Assembly: GCF_018139985.1 (NCBI RefSeq)
Contig: NZ_JAGSOU010000009.1
Location: 89,005 to 153,004, forward strand
DNA from: Actibacterium sp. MT2.3-13A
Lineage (GTDB): Bacteria > Pseudomonadota > Alphaproteobacteria > Rhodobacterales > Rhodobacteraceae
Length of the DNA: 64,000 bases
Direction of reading: 5' to 3'
Numbering within the stretch: the first letter of the stretch is position 1; each line of letters starts with the position of its first letter. Position numbers and translations under genes: made by a program. A model generated the notes under the pieces. It saw only the letters and a program-made list of their open reading frames with translations. It ran no database searches and was not told the DNA's origin. Of this stretch, positions 17,876-27,826 are shown piece after piece.

Positions 17876-17884
17876 TACTAGGTA
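17876..17884. promoter_or_regulatory. Candidate response-regulator site upstream of the TRAP operon
   Basis: TACTAGGTA is a short dyad (TAC/GTA with a TAG centre) in the divergent region between the sensor kinase and the TRAP binding-protein gene, 92 bases before the latter. NarL-type regulators often bind TAC/GTA-edged heptamers. Only one copy is seen, so this is a weak candidate. Confidence 0.3.
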
Positions 17885-17975
17885 TTTATTCGGCGGATTG
17901 CTGCCGTTAGGGTTTCCGGCACTGAAAACGATCCGCCCGCCTCTGGCCGGGCTTTCATTCGGGAGGAGAGACCTT

Positions 17976-19058
<1,083 letters not shown>

Positions 19059-19081
19059 GTCAAACACGACTGACAACGGTG

Positions 19082-19111
19082 CTTCCCGGCTTCGGCCGGG
19101 GAGTACTTTTT
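19082..19111 (+). terminator. Intra-operon hairpin after the TRAP binding-protein gene
   Basis: CTTCCCGGC (19082-19090) pairs with GCCGGGGAG (19095-19103) over TTCG, followed by TACTTTTT. Its position between the binding protein and the membrane genes fits partial termination, or 3'-end stabilisation, which would give more binding protein than permease. Confidence 0.75.
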
Positions 19112-19154
19112 CGTAGGACCCGCGCCCCGGCGCGGAGGGGATACGGGGGACGTG

Positions 19155-20045
19155 ATGCTGGACGGCATCCTTTGGTTCTTTCAGAACATCGGCCTGGCCT
19201 TCTACAATCTGGGATATGCGGTGACGCATCCGAGCCTGTGGCTGGACTGGTCGAACAAAGAAGCGATCATGCGCTTCGTGTATTACGGCGGTTCGATCGA
19301 GTTCTTCTTCGTCGTGTTCACCGCCTTCCTGGTGCTGACGGCGCTGGGATTGTGGAAGCGCAACATCATGTGGGGCGCGGTGCGCGTGCTCGAAGGCTTC
19401 GCAAACAGCATCGGGCGGTTCTTCGCCTGGGCCGGCCTGCTGATGGTTCTGCAGCAGATCGTCATCGTCTTCGTCCAGCGCATCTTCGCGCGGGCCGACC
19501 TGACCTTCGGCTTCGGCTCTCCGGTCAGCTTCGACGTGAGCTGGTGGGCGGAGGAGCTGAAGTTCTACAACGCGCTGGTGGTCACGCTCTGTGCCACCTA
19601 CACCTTCGTGCAGGGCGGCCATGTGCGCGTGGACCTGGTCTATTCCGCCGTGTCGCACCGCACCAAGCGGGTGATCGACATGATCGGCGCGCTGGTCTTC
19701 ATGATGCCGGTGGCGGTGCTGACCTGGATGTATGGCTGGTACTTCATGTGGCGCCACCTGATCACGCCGAAGCCCTCGGCCTCGGACACGCTCGACCGGC
19801 TGCTGATGAAGGCGCGCGCCGTGCGCTGGAACGTCGAGACAATCGGCTTCTCGCCCAACGGATTCAACGGGTATTTCCTGTTCAAGATCCTGCTGGTCTT
19901 CTTCACCGCCATGGTGTTCCTGCAGGCGATCGCCTTCTTCTACCGCTCCTACCTGGAGTTCGTGGAGGGCGAGGCCAGCACCGGAAAATACCTCGACAAG
20001 GATACCCTTGGCGCGGGCGAAGAAGCCTACGAAGGCACACACTAA
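19155..20045 (+). CDS. TRAP transporter small membrane subunit (DctQ type, extended)
   Basis: 296 residues against the usual 160-220. Four core membrane segments fall at about 38-60, 85-115, 130-160 and 175-205, with a DctQ-like motif (QGGHVRVDLVY). A long charged stretch (about 205-250) precedes a further hydrophobic segment (about 240-265). ATG 19155 is preferred; a GTG at 19152 is directly before it. The gene lies 15 bases before the large subunit gene. Extended DctQ proteins are typical of TRAP systems with TakP-like binding proteins. Confidence 0.86.
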   Translation: MLDGILWFFQNIGLAFYNLGYAVTHPSLWLDWSNKEAIMRFVYYGGSIEFFFVVFTAFLVLTALGLWKRNIMWGAVRVLEGFANSIGRFFAWAGLLMVLQQIVIVFVQRIFARADLTFGFGSPVSFDVSWWAEELKFYNALVVTLCATYTFVQGGHVRVDLVYSAVSHRTKRVIDMIGALVFMMPVAVLTWMYGWYFMWRHLITPKPSASDTLDRLLMKARAVRWNVETIGFSPNGFNGYFLFKILLVFFTAMVFLQAIAFFYRSYLEFVEGEASTGKYLDKDTLGAGEEAYEGTH

Positions 20046-20060
20046 AAGGGGCAGGAACAC

Positions 20061-22415
20061 ATGCTTTTCGGACTTGATGGCGTCGAGATCGGCCTGATCA
20101 TCGTCTTCCTCTGCCTCTTCGGGGGCATTCTGTCGGGCTTTCCGGTGGCCTTCGCCATCGGCGGCGCCGGGATCATTTCCTTCGGGATCATCGCCGCGCT
20201 GGACAGCGCGGGGCTGTTGGTGCACCAGGCCATCGACACCGGCTCTGAGGCCTACCGCGCGCTGGTCGCCAGCGGGCTTCATCCCGACCACATATCGGTC
20301 TTCCGATATCCTGAGCTGCCGCGCATGGATACGGCGATCTTCCCGAATGGCTGGGAACAGGCGCTTGACCGCAACGTCAGCTTCATCGTCAACCGCATGA
20401 ACGAGCGGGTGCTGGCCGGGGCCTCGATCGAGACCCTGCTGGCGGTGCTGATGTTCGTGCTGATGGGGATCACCCTGGAGCGCTCCAAGATCGCCAACGA
20501 CCTGCTGACCACCATGGCGCGCGTCTTCGGGCCGCTGCCCGGCGGCCTGGCGGTGTCGGTGGTCGTGGTGGGCGCGTTCCTGGCGGCCTCGACCGGCATC
20601 GTGGGCGCCACCGTGGTGACCATGGGCCTGCTGTCGCTGCCGACCATGCTGCGCAACAAATACTCGCCCGAGCTCGCGACCGGCGTGATCGCCGCCTCGG
20701 GCACGCTGGGCCAGATCATCCCGCCCTCGATCGTGATCGTTCTGCTGGGCACGCTGGCCGGCGACCTCTACTCGGCCGCGCAGGAGCAGCGCGCGCAGCT
20801 TGCCGGCTGCTCGGACGCGCTGACCTATCTGGGCGAGGCGGCGGTGGTCTCGGTGGGCACGCTGTTCCAGGCCGCGATCCTGCCGGGCATCATGCTGGCC
20901 GTGCTCTACGCGCTCTATGCCTTCGGCTATGCCATGCTCAAGCCGCACAAGGCCCCGCCCGTGCATGTCGAGGCCAGCACCGGCGAGCCGGTGACCCGCC
21001 GCGAGGGGCTGACCTGGTTCCTGGGCGCACCTGTCGCGCTGATCGGCGGCGCGATCCTGGCGGGCTATATCGGCCTGGTGGGCAGCCAGGACGTGACGGT
21101 GGACAGCTATTCCGACGCCGGCGAGACCGCGGTGCTGCGCACCAATGTCTCGGATCAGTGCAAGGCCTCACTGATCGAGCTGCACGGCCAGGAGAAATGG
21201 GACCTGGCGGTGGAGCAGCAGAAGGTCATCGACGCCGCCGGCGGCGTGGAGAAGAGCCACCAGCTGAGCGAAGAGGAGATCGCCACCGCGCGGGCCGCGA
21301 AGATCGCCGCCGCGGCGCCGCTCTCCAGCGCGATCCTCACCGGCTTCGTGCTGCTGTCGCTGGTGCTGACCTCGGCGCGCGGCGTCTCGCCCTCGGCCGA
21401 CACCCGTCCGCTGCTGATCGGCGCCGCCGGCGTCGTGCTGGGGCTGGTCGTCGATGCGGCGCTGATCTCGCCGATCACTTCGCCGGGACGCACCGTCCTG
21501 CTGCTGGCCATCCCGCTGGTGCTGACGCTCTATGGCTGCCGCTACGCGGCCACGCTTCTGGGCAAGAACGATCTGCTGCGCGTGGTCTTCCCGCCGCTGG
21601 TGCTGATCGTGGCGGTGCTGGGCTCGATCCTGGGCGGCATCACCAACCCCACGCCGGCAGCGGCGCTGGGGGCGGGCGGCGCGATCATGCTGGCGGCCTA
21701 CCGCAAGCTGGCCGAGGAGCAGAAGAGCGGCAAGCTGATCATCTGGTCCTCCTTCGCGGTGGTGATCATGATCTTGGCGGGCATCAATTTCGACCTGCGC
21801 ATCAGCCGGTCGGACGTGCCGCTGGAGGATTGGATCGCCTTCTTCGTGGCCCAGGGCGCCTATCACTTCTCGCTGTTCGGCATCCTGTACAGCTGCTGGG
21901 TGCTGTGGCGTTCGGGCGTGCTGCCGCCGATCGTGCGCGAGACGGCGAAGGTGACCTCGATGGTGTTCACCATCCTGATCGGCTCGCAGTTGCTGAACCT
22001 GGTGGTGATTTCCTTCGGGGGCGAGCATTACATCCAGCAGTTCCTGAAGAGCTTCGACAACGAGTTGACGGTGTTCCTGATCGTGATGCTGGTGCTCTTC
22101 GTGCTGGGCTTCGTGCTCGACTTCCTCGAGATCATCTACATCGTGATCCCGATCGTGGGGCCGGTGATCTATGGCGGCACCTTCGATCCGAAATGGGTGA
22201 CCATCATGATCGCGGTGAACCTGCAGACCAGCTTCCTGACGCCGCCCTTCGGCTTCGCGCTGTTCTACCTGCGGGGGGTCGCCCCGCCGGAGGTGACCAC
22301 GGGCCACATCTACCGCGGGATCGTGCCCTTCGTGCTGATCCAGGTGGTGGGGCTGGGGATCCTTTGGTTCTTCCCCTCGATCGTGACGATCGTGCCGAGC
22401 CTCCTGCCGCACTGA
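20061..22415 (+). CDS. TRAP transporter large membrane subunit (DctM type) with big insertion
   Basis: 784 residues, nearly twice a standard DctM (about 430). The N-terminal DctM core has LSGFPVAFAIGGAG and the IIPPSIVIVLLG motif. A soluble insert is at about 55-110. A second insert of about 220 residues (about 315-535) contains a charged segment (340-415) and extra hydrophobic helices. The C-terminal core resumes at GGITNPTPAAALGAGGAI and ends with LDFLEIIYIVIPI and QTSFLTPPFGFALFYLRG. It forms the Na+-driven elevator with the small subunit. Frame and codon use are uniform, so the insertion is not an artefact. Confidence 0.88.
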   Translation: MLFGLDGVEIGLIIVFLCLFGGILSGFPVAFAIGGAGIISFGIIAALDSAGLLVHQAIDTGSEAYRALVASGLHPDHISVFRYPELPRMDTAIFPNGWEQALDRNVSFIVNRMNERVLAGASIETLLAVLMFVLMGITLERSKIANDLLTTMARVFGPLPGGLAVSVVVVGAFLAASTGIVGATVVTMGLLSLPTMLRNKYSPELATGVIAASGTLGQIIPPSIVIVLLGTLAGDLYSAAQEQRAQLAGCSDALTYLGEAAVVSVGTLFQAAILPGIMLAVLYALYAFGYAMLKPHKAPPVHVEASTGEPVTRREGLTWFLGAPVALIGGAILAGYIGLVGSQDVTVDSYSDAGETAVLRTNVSDQCKASLIELHGQEKWDLAVEQQKVIDAAGGVEKSHQLSEEEIATARAAKIAAAAPLSSAILTGFVLLSLVLTSARGVSPSADTRPLLIGAAGVVLGLVVDAALISPITSPGRTVLLLAIPLVLTLYGCRYAATLLGKNDLLRVVFPPLVLIVAVLGSILGGITNPTPAAALGAGGAIMLAAYRKLAEEQKSGKLIIWSSFAVVIMILAGINFDLRISRSDVPLEDWIAFFVAQGAYHFSLFGILYSCWVLWRSGVLPPIVRETAKVTSMVFTILIGSQLLNLVVISFGGEHYIQQFLKSFDNELTVFLIVMLVLFVLGFVLDFLEIIYIVIPIVGPVIYGGTFDPKWVTIMIAVNLQTSFLTPPFGFALFYLRGVAPPEVTTGHIYRGIVPFVLIQVVGLGILWFFPSIVTIVPSLLPH

Positions 22416-22423
22416 CAAACGGA

Positions 22424-22449
22424 AAAGCCGCCCCCTCGGGGGCGGCTTT
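22424..22449 (+). terminator. Terminator of the TRAP operon
   Basis: AAAGCCGCCCCC and GGGGGCGGCTTT form a perfect stem with a tiny loop, nine bases after the stop codon; TTTGCCCTTT follows. A-rich 5' and T-rich 3' flanks make it usable in either direction. Confidence 0.85.
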
Positions 22450-22463
22450 GCCCTTTGCAGTCA

Positions 22464-22500
22464 CGAAAAGACCCGGAAGCGCCGCTTCCGGGTCTTTTCG
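22464..22500. terminator. Bidirectional terminator between TRAP operon and bpt
   Basis: A perfect 18-base inverted repeat with a single central base; each arm reads CGAAAAGACCCGGAAGCG. Both strands end with TCTTTTCG, so it can serve the rightward TRAP transcript and the leftward bpt transcript, which stops at 22531. Confidence 0.85.
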
Positions 22501-22530
22501 TTCCGGCGCGTTCGGGCCCGGCGCGGAGGA

Positions 22531-23367
22531 TCAGCCGCGCGCGGCGCGGGTGTCGGGCAGGGTGATCTTGGCCACCTGTTCGGCGATCGGGTCGACCGAC
22601 AGCGGGTGGGTCTCCTCGGCATGGCCGGCGGGATCGCCCAGCGGCTGCCATTGCCCGTGCTTGTAGATCTCCAGCGCCGCGAAATTGGCCTTGTAGCCCA
22701 TCTTCGGGCTGCCCGGCACCCAGTAGCCGAGATAGACATAGGGCAGCCCCGCCTCACGCGCGATCTCCACATGGTCGAGGATCACATGGGTGCCGAGACT
22801 GCGGCCCTCCAGGTCGGGATCGTAGAAGGAATAGACCATGCTCAGCCCGTCATCGAGGACGTCGGTCAGGCAGACCGCGGCGAGTTCCCCCTTGCGGCTG
22901 CCAGGCGCGGGCGGGTGGCTGTATTCGACCACGCGCGAGCGCACCGGGGTCTCCTCGATCATGGCGGCGAATTCGAAGATGTCCATGTCGGCCATGCCGC
23001 CATCGGCGTGGCGCGCATCGAGATAGCGCCGGAACAATGCGTATTGCTCCTCCGTGGCCCAGGGTGAGGTCGCCTGCCGGGTCAGTTCGGCGTTGCGCCG
23101 CCAGGTGCGGCGCTGGCCGCGGCTGGGCACGAAATCATCGATCCGGATGCGCGCCGAAAGGCACGCCGCGCAATCGGCGCAGGAGGGGCGGTAGAGAACG
23201 TTCTGCGACCGCCGGAAGCCCTGTTTCGACAGCGCGTCGTTCAGTGTCTCGGCGTATTCGCCCTGCAGCGCGGTGAACAGCTTGCGCTCCATCCTGTCCG
23301 CGAGATAGGGGCAGGGCTGGGGGGCCGTCACATAGAACTGGGGCGCGAGGGGCAGGGTATGGCGCAT
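22531..23367 (-). CDS. bpt: Aspartate/glutamate leucyltransferase (N-end rule, Bpt/ATE family)
   Basis: Transfers leucine from Leu-tRNA to proteins with N-terminal Asp or Glu, marking them for ClpS/ClpAP. 278 residues, normal for bacterial Bpt. The ATE_N cysteine cluster is in CPYL and [12 protein letters not shown] (about 58-70); the ATE_C domain (about 110-240) includes YFDPD-like [21 protein letters not shown] and [20 protein letters not shown]. It is convergent with the TRAP operon and followed upstream by an RDD-domain gene. Confidence 0.92.
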   Translation of the reverse strand: MRHTLPLAPQFYVTAPQPCPYLADRMERKLFTALQGEYAETLNDALSKQGFRRSQNVLYRPSCADCAACLSARIRIDDFVPSRGQRRTWRRNAELTRQATSPWATEEQYALFRRYLDARHADGGMADMDIFEFAAMIEETPVRSRVVEYSHPPAPGSRKGELAAVCLTDVLDDGLSMVYSFYDPDLEGRSLGTHVILDHVEIAREAGLPYVYLGYWVPGSPKMGYKANFAALEIYKHGQWQPLGDPAGHAEETHPLSVDPIAEQVAKITLPDTRAARG

Positions 23368-23435
23368 TCAGCTACCAAATTTGCTGCGGTTCGTGACAAA
23401 CGCTAGCAAAGCGCGGGCGACCCGCCAAGCCTTTC

Positions 23436-23876
23436 TCAGACCGCCGCCGGGCGGTTGATCGCCGCCGTTCCCAGCATCAGGTCGTGCAGGCCCTGGGCAC
23501 GCGGGCCGGTCAGCATCAGCGCCAGCGAGGCGACCTGCGGCAGCATCATGGAGAAGAACACCGTGAAAAGCAGCGTGTGCAGCGCCGCCTGAGGCAGGTC
23601 CAGACGCTCGCCCCGCGCATTGCGCAGCTCGATCGCCATCAGCCGCATCCCCGGCGTCGCCGAGGCGCCCGCGACGCTGAGCACGCGGTAGACGAAGCCC
23701 ACCATCATCGCCAGGAAAGGGAAGTAGAACAGCCCCGTGAAGGCGGTGAAGGGCAGCACCAGGACGGTCAGCAGCACGATCAGAAGCGTGTCCACCAGCC
23801 AGGCGATCAGCCGCTTGAGCGGCACGTCGGCGTAGAACTCGGCATGATAGTCGGGGTCGGGCAGGGCGTTGGTCAT
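23436..23876 (-). CDS. RDD-domain membrane protein
   Basis: 146 residues. The RDD domain spans about 15-140, beginning with PLKRLIAWLVDTLLIV (the Arg-Asp signature) and containing a GMRLMAIELRNARGERL loop. Three membrane segments are visible (about 22-45, 48-70, 98-118). RDD proteins are poorly defined; some are implicated in ion exchange. It lies 68 bases upstream of bpt on the same strand. Confidence 0.85.
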   Translation of the reverse strand: MTNALPDPDYHAEFYADVPLKRLIAWLVDTLLIVLLTVLVLPFTAFTGLFYFPFLAMMVGFVYRVLSVAGASATPGMRLMAIELRNARGERLDLPQAALHTLLFTVFFSMMLPQVASLALMLTGPRAQGLHDLMLGTAAINRPAAV

Positions 23877-23902
23877 GGAGCCAATCTGGGGCTGCGGCGG
23901 GC

Positions 23903-23931
23903 AAAAGGGAAGGGCGCCTGATGCGGCGCCC
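23903..23931 (-). terminator. Terminator of the DUF2852 gene
   Basis: On the minus strand GGGCGCC (23931-23925) pairs with GGCGCCC (23918-23912) over a 6-base loop, followed by TTCCCTTTTG. It lies 17 bases after the DUF2852 stop and 27 bases before the RDD start. On the plus strand the same stem is followed by CGGGTTTTT, but no plus-strand gene ends here. Confidence 0.5.
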
Positions 23932-23948
23932 CGGGTTTTTCGTCAGGC

Positions 23949-24344
23949 TCAGGCGGCCGGCGCGCCACTGTCCTCGGGGGCGCGGCGGGCCCGGTCCTCC
24001 ATGAACTGGTCGAACTCCATCTTGTCCTTGGATTCGCGCAGGCGTTGCAGGAACGCCTCAAAGCTGTGCTGTTCCTCCTCCAGCCGGCGCAGGGTGTCGG
24101 CCTTGTAGGCGTCGAAGGCGGAATTGCCCGAGGATTTGAACCCGCAGGCGCGGGCGTGGTGACGGCGGGACTGCGAACAGGCGTTGAAGAACATGCGTTT
24201 GCTCCAGATCATGTAGGCAAGAAGGGCAAGGCCCGCGGGCCAGAACAGGATGAAACCCAGCACCATGGCCGCGAGCCAGGCGCCCTTGCCGCGCTGATCG
24301 AGCCAGGATTCGGCCTGCGAGGGCCAAGTGGCGACGGAACTCAT
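23949..24344 (-). CDS. DUF2852 family membrane protein
   Basis: 131 residues: an N-terminal membrane segment (about 23-47, LAAMVLGFILFWPAGLALLAYMIW) and a charged, helical C-terminal half (about 70-120, likely coiled coil: RRLEEEQHSFEAFLQRLRESKDKMEFDQFM). ATG 24344 is chosen because GGGAGAG lies six bases upstream; a start at 24383 would begin inside the palindromic operator. Function unknown; the family is largely alphaproteobacterial. Two identical-class 17-bp dyads lie directly upstream. Confidence 0.82.
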   Translation of the reverse strand: MSSVATWPSQAESWLDQRGKGAWLAAMVLGFILFWPAGLALLAYMIWSKRMFFNACSQSRRHHARACGFKSSGNSAFDAYKADTLRRLEEEQHSFEAFLQRLRESKDKMEFDQFMEDRARRAPEDSGAPAA

Positions 24345-24371
24345 GAAACTCTCCCAAACAGGTTGCTCGGA

Positions 24372-24388
24372 TGTGAATGACATTCACA
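24372..24388. promoter_or_regulatory. Operator 1 upstream of the DUF2852 gene
   Basis: TGTGAATGACATTCACA is a perfect 8-base dyad around one central base. It is 28 bases upstream of the DUF2852 start codon. It has the same TGTGA-N7-TCACA form as the site at 24431. CRP-family sites have N6, so this is probably a different regulator. Confidence 0.6.
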
Positions 24389-24430
24389 TTGGGTCACATG
24401 GGAGGGGCGCCTGCCCGGTTCAAGCCATGA

Positions 24431-24447
24431 TGTGAAGGTTTTTCACA
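24431..24447. promoter_or_regulatory. Operator 2 upstream of the DUF2852 gene
   Basis: TGTGAAGGTTTTTCACA shares the TGTGAA/TTCACA arms and 17-base length with operator 1. Centre-to-centre distance is 59 bases. It ends seven bases before the stop of the deacylase gene. Confidence 0.55.
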
Positions 24448-24453
24448 TGCAGG

Positions 24454-24921
24454 TCAGAGGGTGAAACCGGCGACCTGCGCGCCAGTCAGTTCCAGCAGGG
24501 TGGCCGGGGCGATGGGAAAGACATGCCGCGGGGTGCCGGCGGCGGCCCATACGGTGCCGAATTCCGACAGGCGCGGGTCCCAGAAGGCGCGGATCGGGCT
24601 GAGATGGCCGATCGGGGCCACGCCGCCGATGGCGAAGCCGGTCTGGGCGCGGATCAGCGCGGCGTCGGCCTTGCCCAGCGCCTCGCCGGCCAGCGCCGTG
24701 GCCTTCTCGGCGCAGACCTTGTTGCCGCCCGCGGTCAGGAACAGGATCGCTGTGCCGGTGTCCGCGCCGCGAAAGATGATAGACTTGGCGATCTGGTCGA
24801 TCTCGCATCCGACCGATTGCGCGGCTTCGGCGGCGGTGCGGGCCGCGCCGACCTCGGCGATCTCGGGGCTCAGCCCGGCCGCCTCCAGCGCCGCGCGCAC
24901 CCGTTTCAGGCTCTTGCTCAT
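24454..24921 (-). CDS. YbaK/EbsC-type aminoacyl-tRNA deacylase
   Basis: 155 residues of the INS/YbaK editing-domain superfamily, which hydrolyse mischarged aminoacyl-tRNA (for example Cys-tRNA-Pro). The conserved lysine lies in AKSIIFRG; GGNKVC and FAIGGVAPIGH are further signatures. ATG 24921 has GGAGGACCC upstream and begins MSKSLKRVRAAL, as usual; an upstream GTG-type extension is not needed. It is divergent from glnE. The substrate tRNA is not determined by sequence. Confidence 0.87.
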   Translation of the reverse strand: MSKSLKRVRAALEAAGLSPEIAEVGAARTAAEAAQSVGCEIDQIAKSIIFRGADTGTAILFLTAGGNKVCAEKATALAGEALGKADAALIRAQTGFAIGGVAPIGHLSPIRAFWDPRLSEFGTVWAAAGTPRHVFPIAPATLLELTGAQVAGFTL

Positions 24922-25012
24922 GGGTCCTCCTTGTTGCGGTGCGACTATTGTCGCGCCGCCCCGGACGCGCAAGCCCGTTGACCCGGTTGCGGCCGCGCGG
25001 CATCACTTGCGC

Positions 25013-27826
25013 ATGAGTTTCGCATCCCGCATCACCCGCCACCCGATCCCCTACGACCCCGAGCGTGGCGCCGAGGTGCTGGCGCGTTTCGCCGCCCAAC
25101 CTCCCGAAATCCGCGCGCTTCTGGAGGGGACCGCCGGGTGCAGCCCCTTTCTCAAGGCGGCGATGGAGCGCGAGGCCGACTGGCTGGAGGGCGCGCTTTC
25201 GTCCACGCCCGAGGCGGCGATGGCGGGGCTGCTGGCGGATGTGCGCGCGCTGCCCGCCGACCGTCTCAAGCCCGGCCTGCGCCAGGCCAAGCGGCGCGCG
25301 GCGCTGTGGATCGCGCTGGCCGATCTGGCCGGGGCCTGGCCGCTGGAGGCGGTCACCCGCGCGCTGACCGATTTCGCCGATCACTGCATCGACACCGGGC
25401 TGAAGGCGCTGGTGGGCGCCGAGATCGCGCGCGGCAGGCTGCCCGGCCAGACCGAGGCGGATATCGAGACCGCGGGCGGGATGGTGGCGCTCGCCATGGG
25501 CAAGCAGGGCGCGCATGAGCTGAACTATTCCTCGGATATCGACCTGATCTGCCTGTTCGACGACAGCCGCTTCGACGACGCCGATTACCACGAGGCGCGG
25601 GCGAGCTTCATCCGGGTCACGCGCCGGTTGTCCGCGCTGCTGAGCGAGCCAACGGGCGACGGCTATGTTTTCCGCACCGACCTGCGGCTGCGCCCCGATC
25701 CCTCGGTCACGCCTGTCTGCCTGTCGATGGAGGCGGCGGAGCGCTACTACGAATCCGTGGGCCGGACGTGGGAGCGCGCCGCCCATATCAAGGCCCGCCC
25801 CTGCGCCGGCGACCTGACGGCCGGCTGGGCCTATCTCGACCGGCTGCGCCCCTTCGTCTGGCGCAAGCATCTGGATTTCGCGGCGATCCAGGATGCCCAT
25901 GACATGCGAATCAAGATCCGCGCGCACAAGGGACTGCACGGGGCGATCGCGTTGGAAGGCCACAACATGAAGCTCGGCGCGGGCGGCATCCGCGAGATCG
26001 AGTTCTTCACCCAGACCCGGCAGCTGATCGCCGGCGGGCGCGACCCCGATCTGCGGGTGCGCGGCACGGTCGAGGGGCTGGTCCGGCTGGCCGAGAAGGG
26101 CTGGGTGCCGCAGGACGTGGCGCAGACGCTCAGCGCCGATTACCGCGCCCACCGCGAGGTCGAGCACCGCCTGCAGATGGTCAACGACGCCCAGACCCAT
26201 TCGCTGCCCAATGGCACCGAGGGGATCGACCGCATCGCGCGGTTCTGCGGGCAGGGCGACACCGCTGCCTTCCGCGCCGAGTTGCAGGCGCGGCTGGAAC
26301 GGGTCGACGACCTGACCGAGGGCTTCTTCGCCCCTGACGCCCGCCCGGCCGCCGAGGATCTGCCGCCGGTGCCCGAGGGGCTGGAGGAGATCGTCGACCG
26401 CTGGCCCAGCTACCCGGCGCTGCGCTCGCCGCGCGCGGTGCAGATTTTCGCCCGGCTCAAGCCCGAGATCCTGCGCCGTCTGGCGGGCGCGGCCAAGCCC
26501 GGCGAGGCGCTGCACGCCTTCGACGGCTTCCTCGCGGGGCTGCCGGCGGGGGTGCAGGTGTTCTCGCTCTTCGAGGCGAACCCGCATCTGATCGACCTGA
26601 TCGTGGACGTCGCGGCCACCGCGCCGGAGCTTGCGCGCTACCTGTCGCGCAACGCGGGCGTCCTGGACGCGGTGATCGGCGGCGATTTCTTCTCCGAATG
26701 GCCCGGGGCGGAAACGCTGCGCACCGAGCTTTCGGCGCGGCTGGCCGAGATCGACGACTACGAGGGCCAGCTCGACACCGCGCGCCGTTGGGTCAAGGAA
26801 TGGCATTTCCGCATCGGTGTGCACCTGCTGCGCGGGCTGATCCCGGCCTCCGAGGCCAGCGCACAATACGCCGACCTGGCAGAGGCGGTGCTGGCCGCGC
26901 TGTGGGGGCCGGTTGTGGCGCAATTCAGCGAAAAGCACGGGCCGCCCCCCGGCAACGGCGCGGTGGTTCTGGGCATGGGCTCGCTCGGCGCGGGGCAACT
27001 GACCGCGCGCTCGGACCTCGACCTGATCGTGATCTACGACCCGGCCGGGGTGGACAGCTCGGACGGGCGGCGGCCGCTGGCGGCACGCGCCTATTACGCG
27101 CGGCTGACGCAGGCGCTGGTCACCGCGCTAACCGCGCCGATGGCCGAGGGCCGGCTCTACGAGGTGGACATGCGGCTGCGCCCCTCGGGGCGGCAGGGGC
27201 CGGTGGCGACCTCGATCGAGGCCTTCCGCAGCTACCAGCGCGAAGAGGCCTGGACCTGGGAGCACCTGGCGCTGACCCGCGCCCGCGCGGTCGCCGGGGC
27301 CGGGGCTCTGGCCGCCGCGGTGGAGACCTTCCGCCGCGTGCTGCTGGCGGAAAAGAGCGACCCGGAGCAGATCGTGGCCGCGGTGATCGACATGCGCGCC
27401 CGCCTGGCCGAGGCCAAGCCCGCGCGCGGCACCTGGGACGGCAAGCAGGGGCCGGGGCGCGGGCAGGACATCGAATTGCTCGCCTCGGCCGCGGCGCTGA
27501 TGGCGGGCGATCCCTCGACCCAGGTGGGACCGCAATTGCAGGCCGGGGTCGCGGTCGGCTGGCTGGGCGCGGAGGAGGCCGCGGCGCTGGCCGAGACCTA
27601 CGGCCTGTTCCGCCGGGTGGAAACCGCGGTCAAGCTGCTGAGTGACCGCACGCCGGAGCCCGGCACGCTGGGCGAGGGCGGCGCGGCCTTCCTGCTGCGC
27701 TGCACCGGCGCCGACAGCGAGGAGGCGCTGGCCGAGGCGCTGGAACGCGCGGCCGAACAGGCCACGGGCATCATCGAAAGCGCGCTTGCGCGCCATCATC
27801 AGGGCGGAGGACAGAATGGGCGCTGA
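25013..27826 (+). CDS. glnE: Bifunctional glutamine synthetase adenylyltransferase/deadenylase
   Basis: Controls glutamine synthetase by adding or removing AMP in response to PII. 937 residues, normal. Two nucleotidyltransferase domains: the deadenylase one with ELNYSSDIDLICLFD (about 167-181) and the adenylylating one with LGAGQLTARSDLDLIVIYD (about 658-676). Each is followed by a helical GlnD-PII uridylyltransferase-like domain. The ATG at 25013 gives the standard N-terminus (MSFASRITRHP). No Shine-Dalgarno is seen, and a TTGACC element 30 bases upstream could make the mRNA nearly leaderless. It overlaps the next small gene. Confidence 0.93.
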   Translation: MSFASRITRHPIPYDPERGAEVLARFAAQPPEIRALLEGTAGCSPFLKAAMEREADWLEGALSSTPEAAMAGLLADVRALPADRLKPGLRQAKRRAALWIALADLAGAWPLEAVTRALTDFADHCIDTGLKALVGAEIARGRLPGQTEADIETAGGMVALAMGKQGAHELNYSSDIDLICLFDDSRFDDADYHEARASFIRVTRRLSALLSEPTGDGYVFRTDLRLRPDPSVTPVCLSMEAAERYYESVGRTWERAAHIKARPCAGDLTAGWAYLDRLRPFVWRKHLDFAAIQDAHDMRIKIRAHKGLHGAIALEGHNMKLGAGGIREIEFFTQTRQLIAGGRDPDLRVRGTVEGLVRLAEKGWVPQDVAQTLSADYRAHREVEHRLQMVNDAQTHSLPNGTEGIDRIARFCGQGDTAAFRAELQARLERVDDLTEGFFAPDARPAAEDLPPVPEGLEEIVDRWPSYPALRSPRAVQIFARLKPEILRRLAGAAKPGEALHAFDGFLAGLPAGVQVFSLFEANPHLIDLIVDVAATAPELARYLSRNAGVLDAVIGGDFFSEWPGAETLRTELSARLAEIDDYEGQLDTARRWVKEWHFRIGVHLLRGLIPASEASAQYADLAEAVLAALWGPVVAQFSEKHGPPPGNGAVVLGMGSLGAGQLTARSDLDLIVIYDPAGVDSSDGRRPLAARAYYARLTQALVTALTAPMAEGRLYEVDMRLRPSGRQGPVATSIEAFRSYQREEAWTWEHLALTRARAVAGAGALAAAVETFRRVLLAEKSDPEQIVAAVIDMRARLAEAKPARGTWDGKQGPGRGQDIELLASAAALMAGDPSTQVGPQLQAGVAVGWLGAEEAAALAETYGLFRRVETAVKLLSDRTPEPGTLGEGGAAFLLRCTGADSEEALAEALERAAEQATGIIESALARHHQGGGQNGR

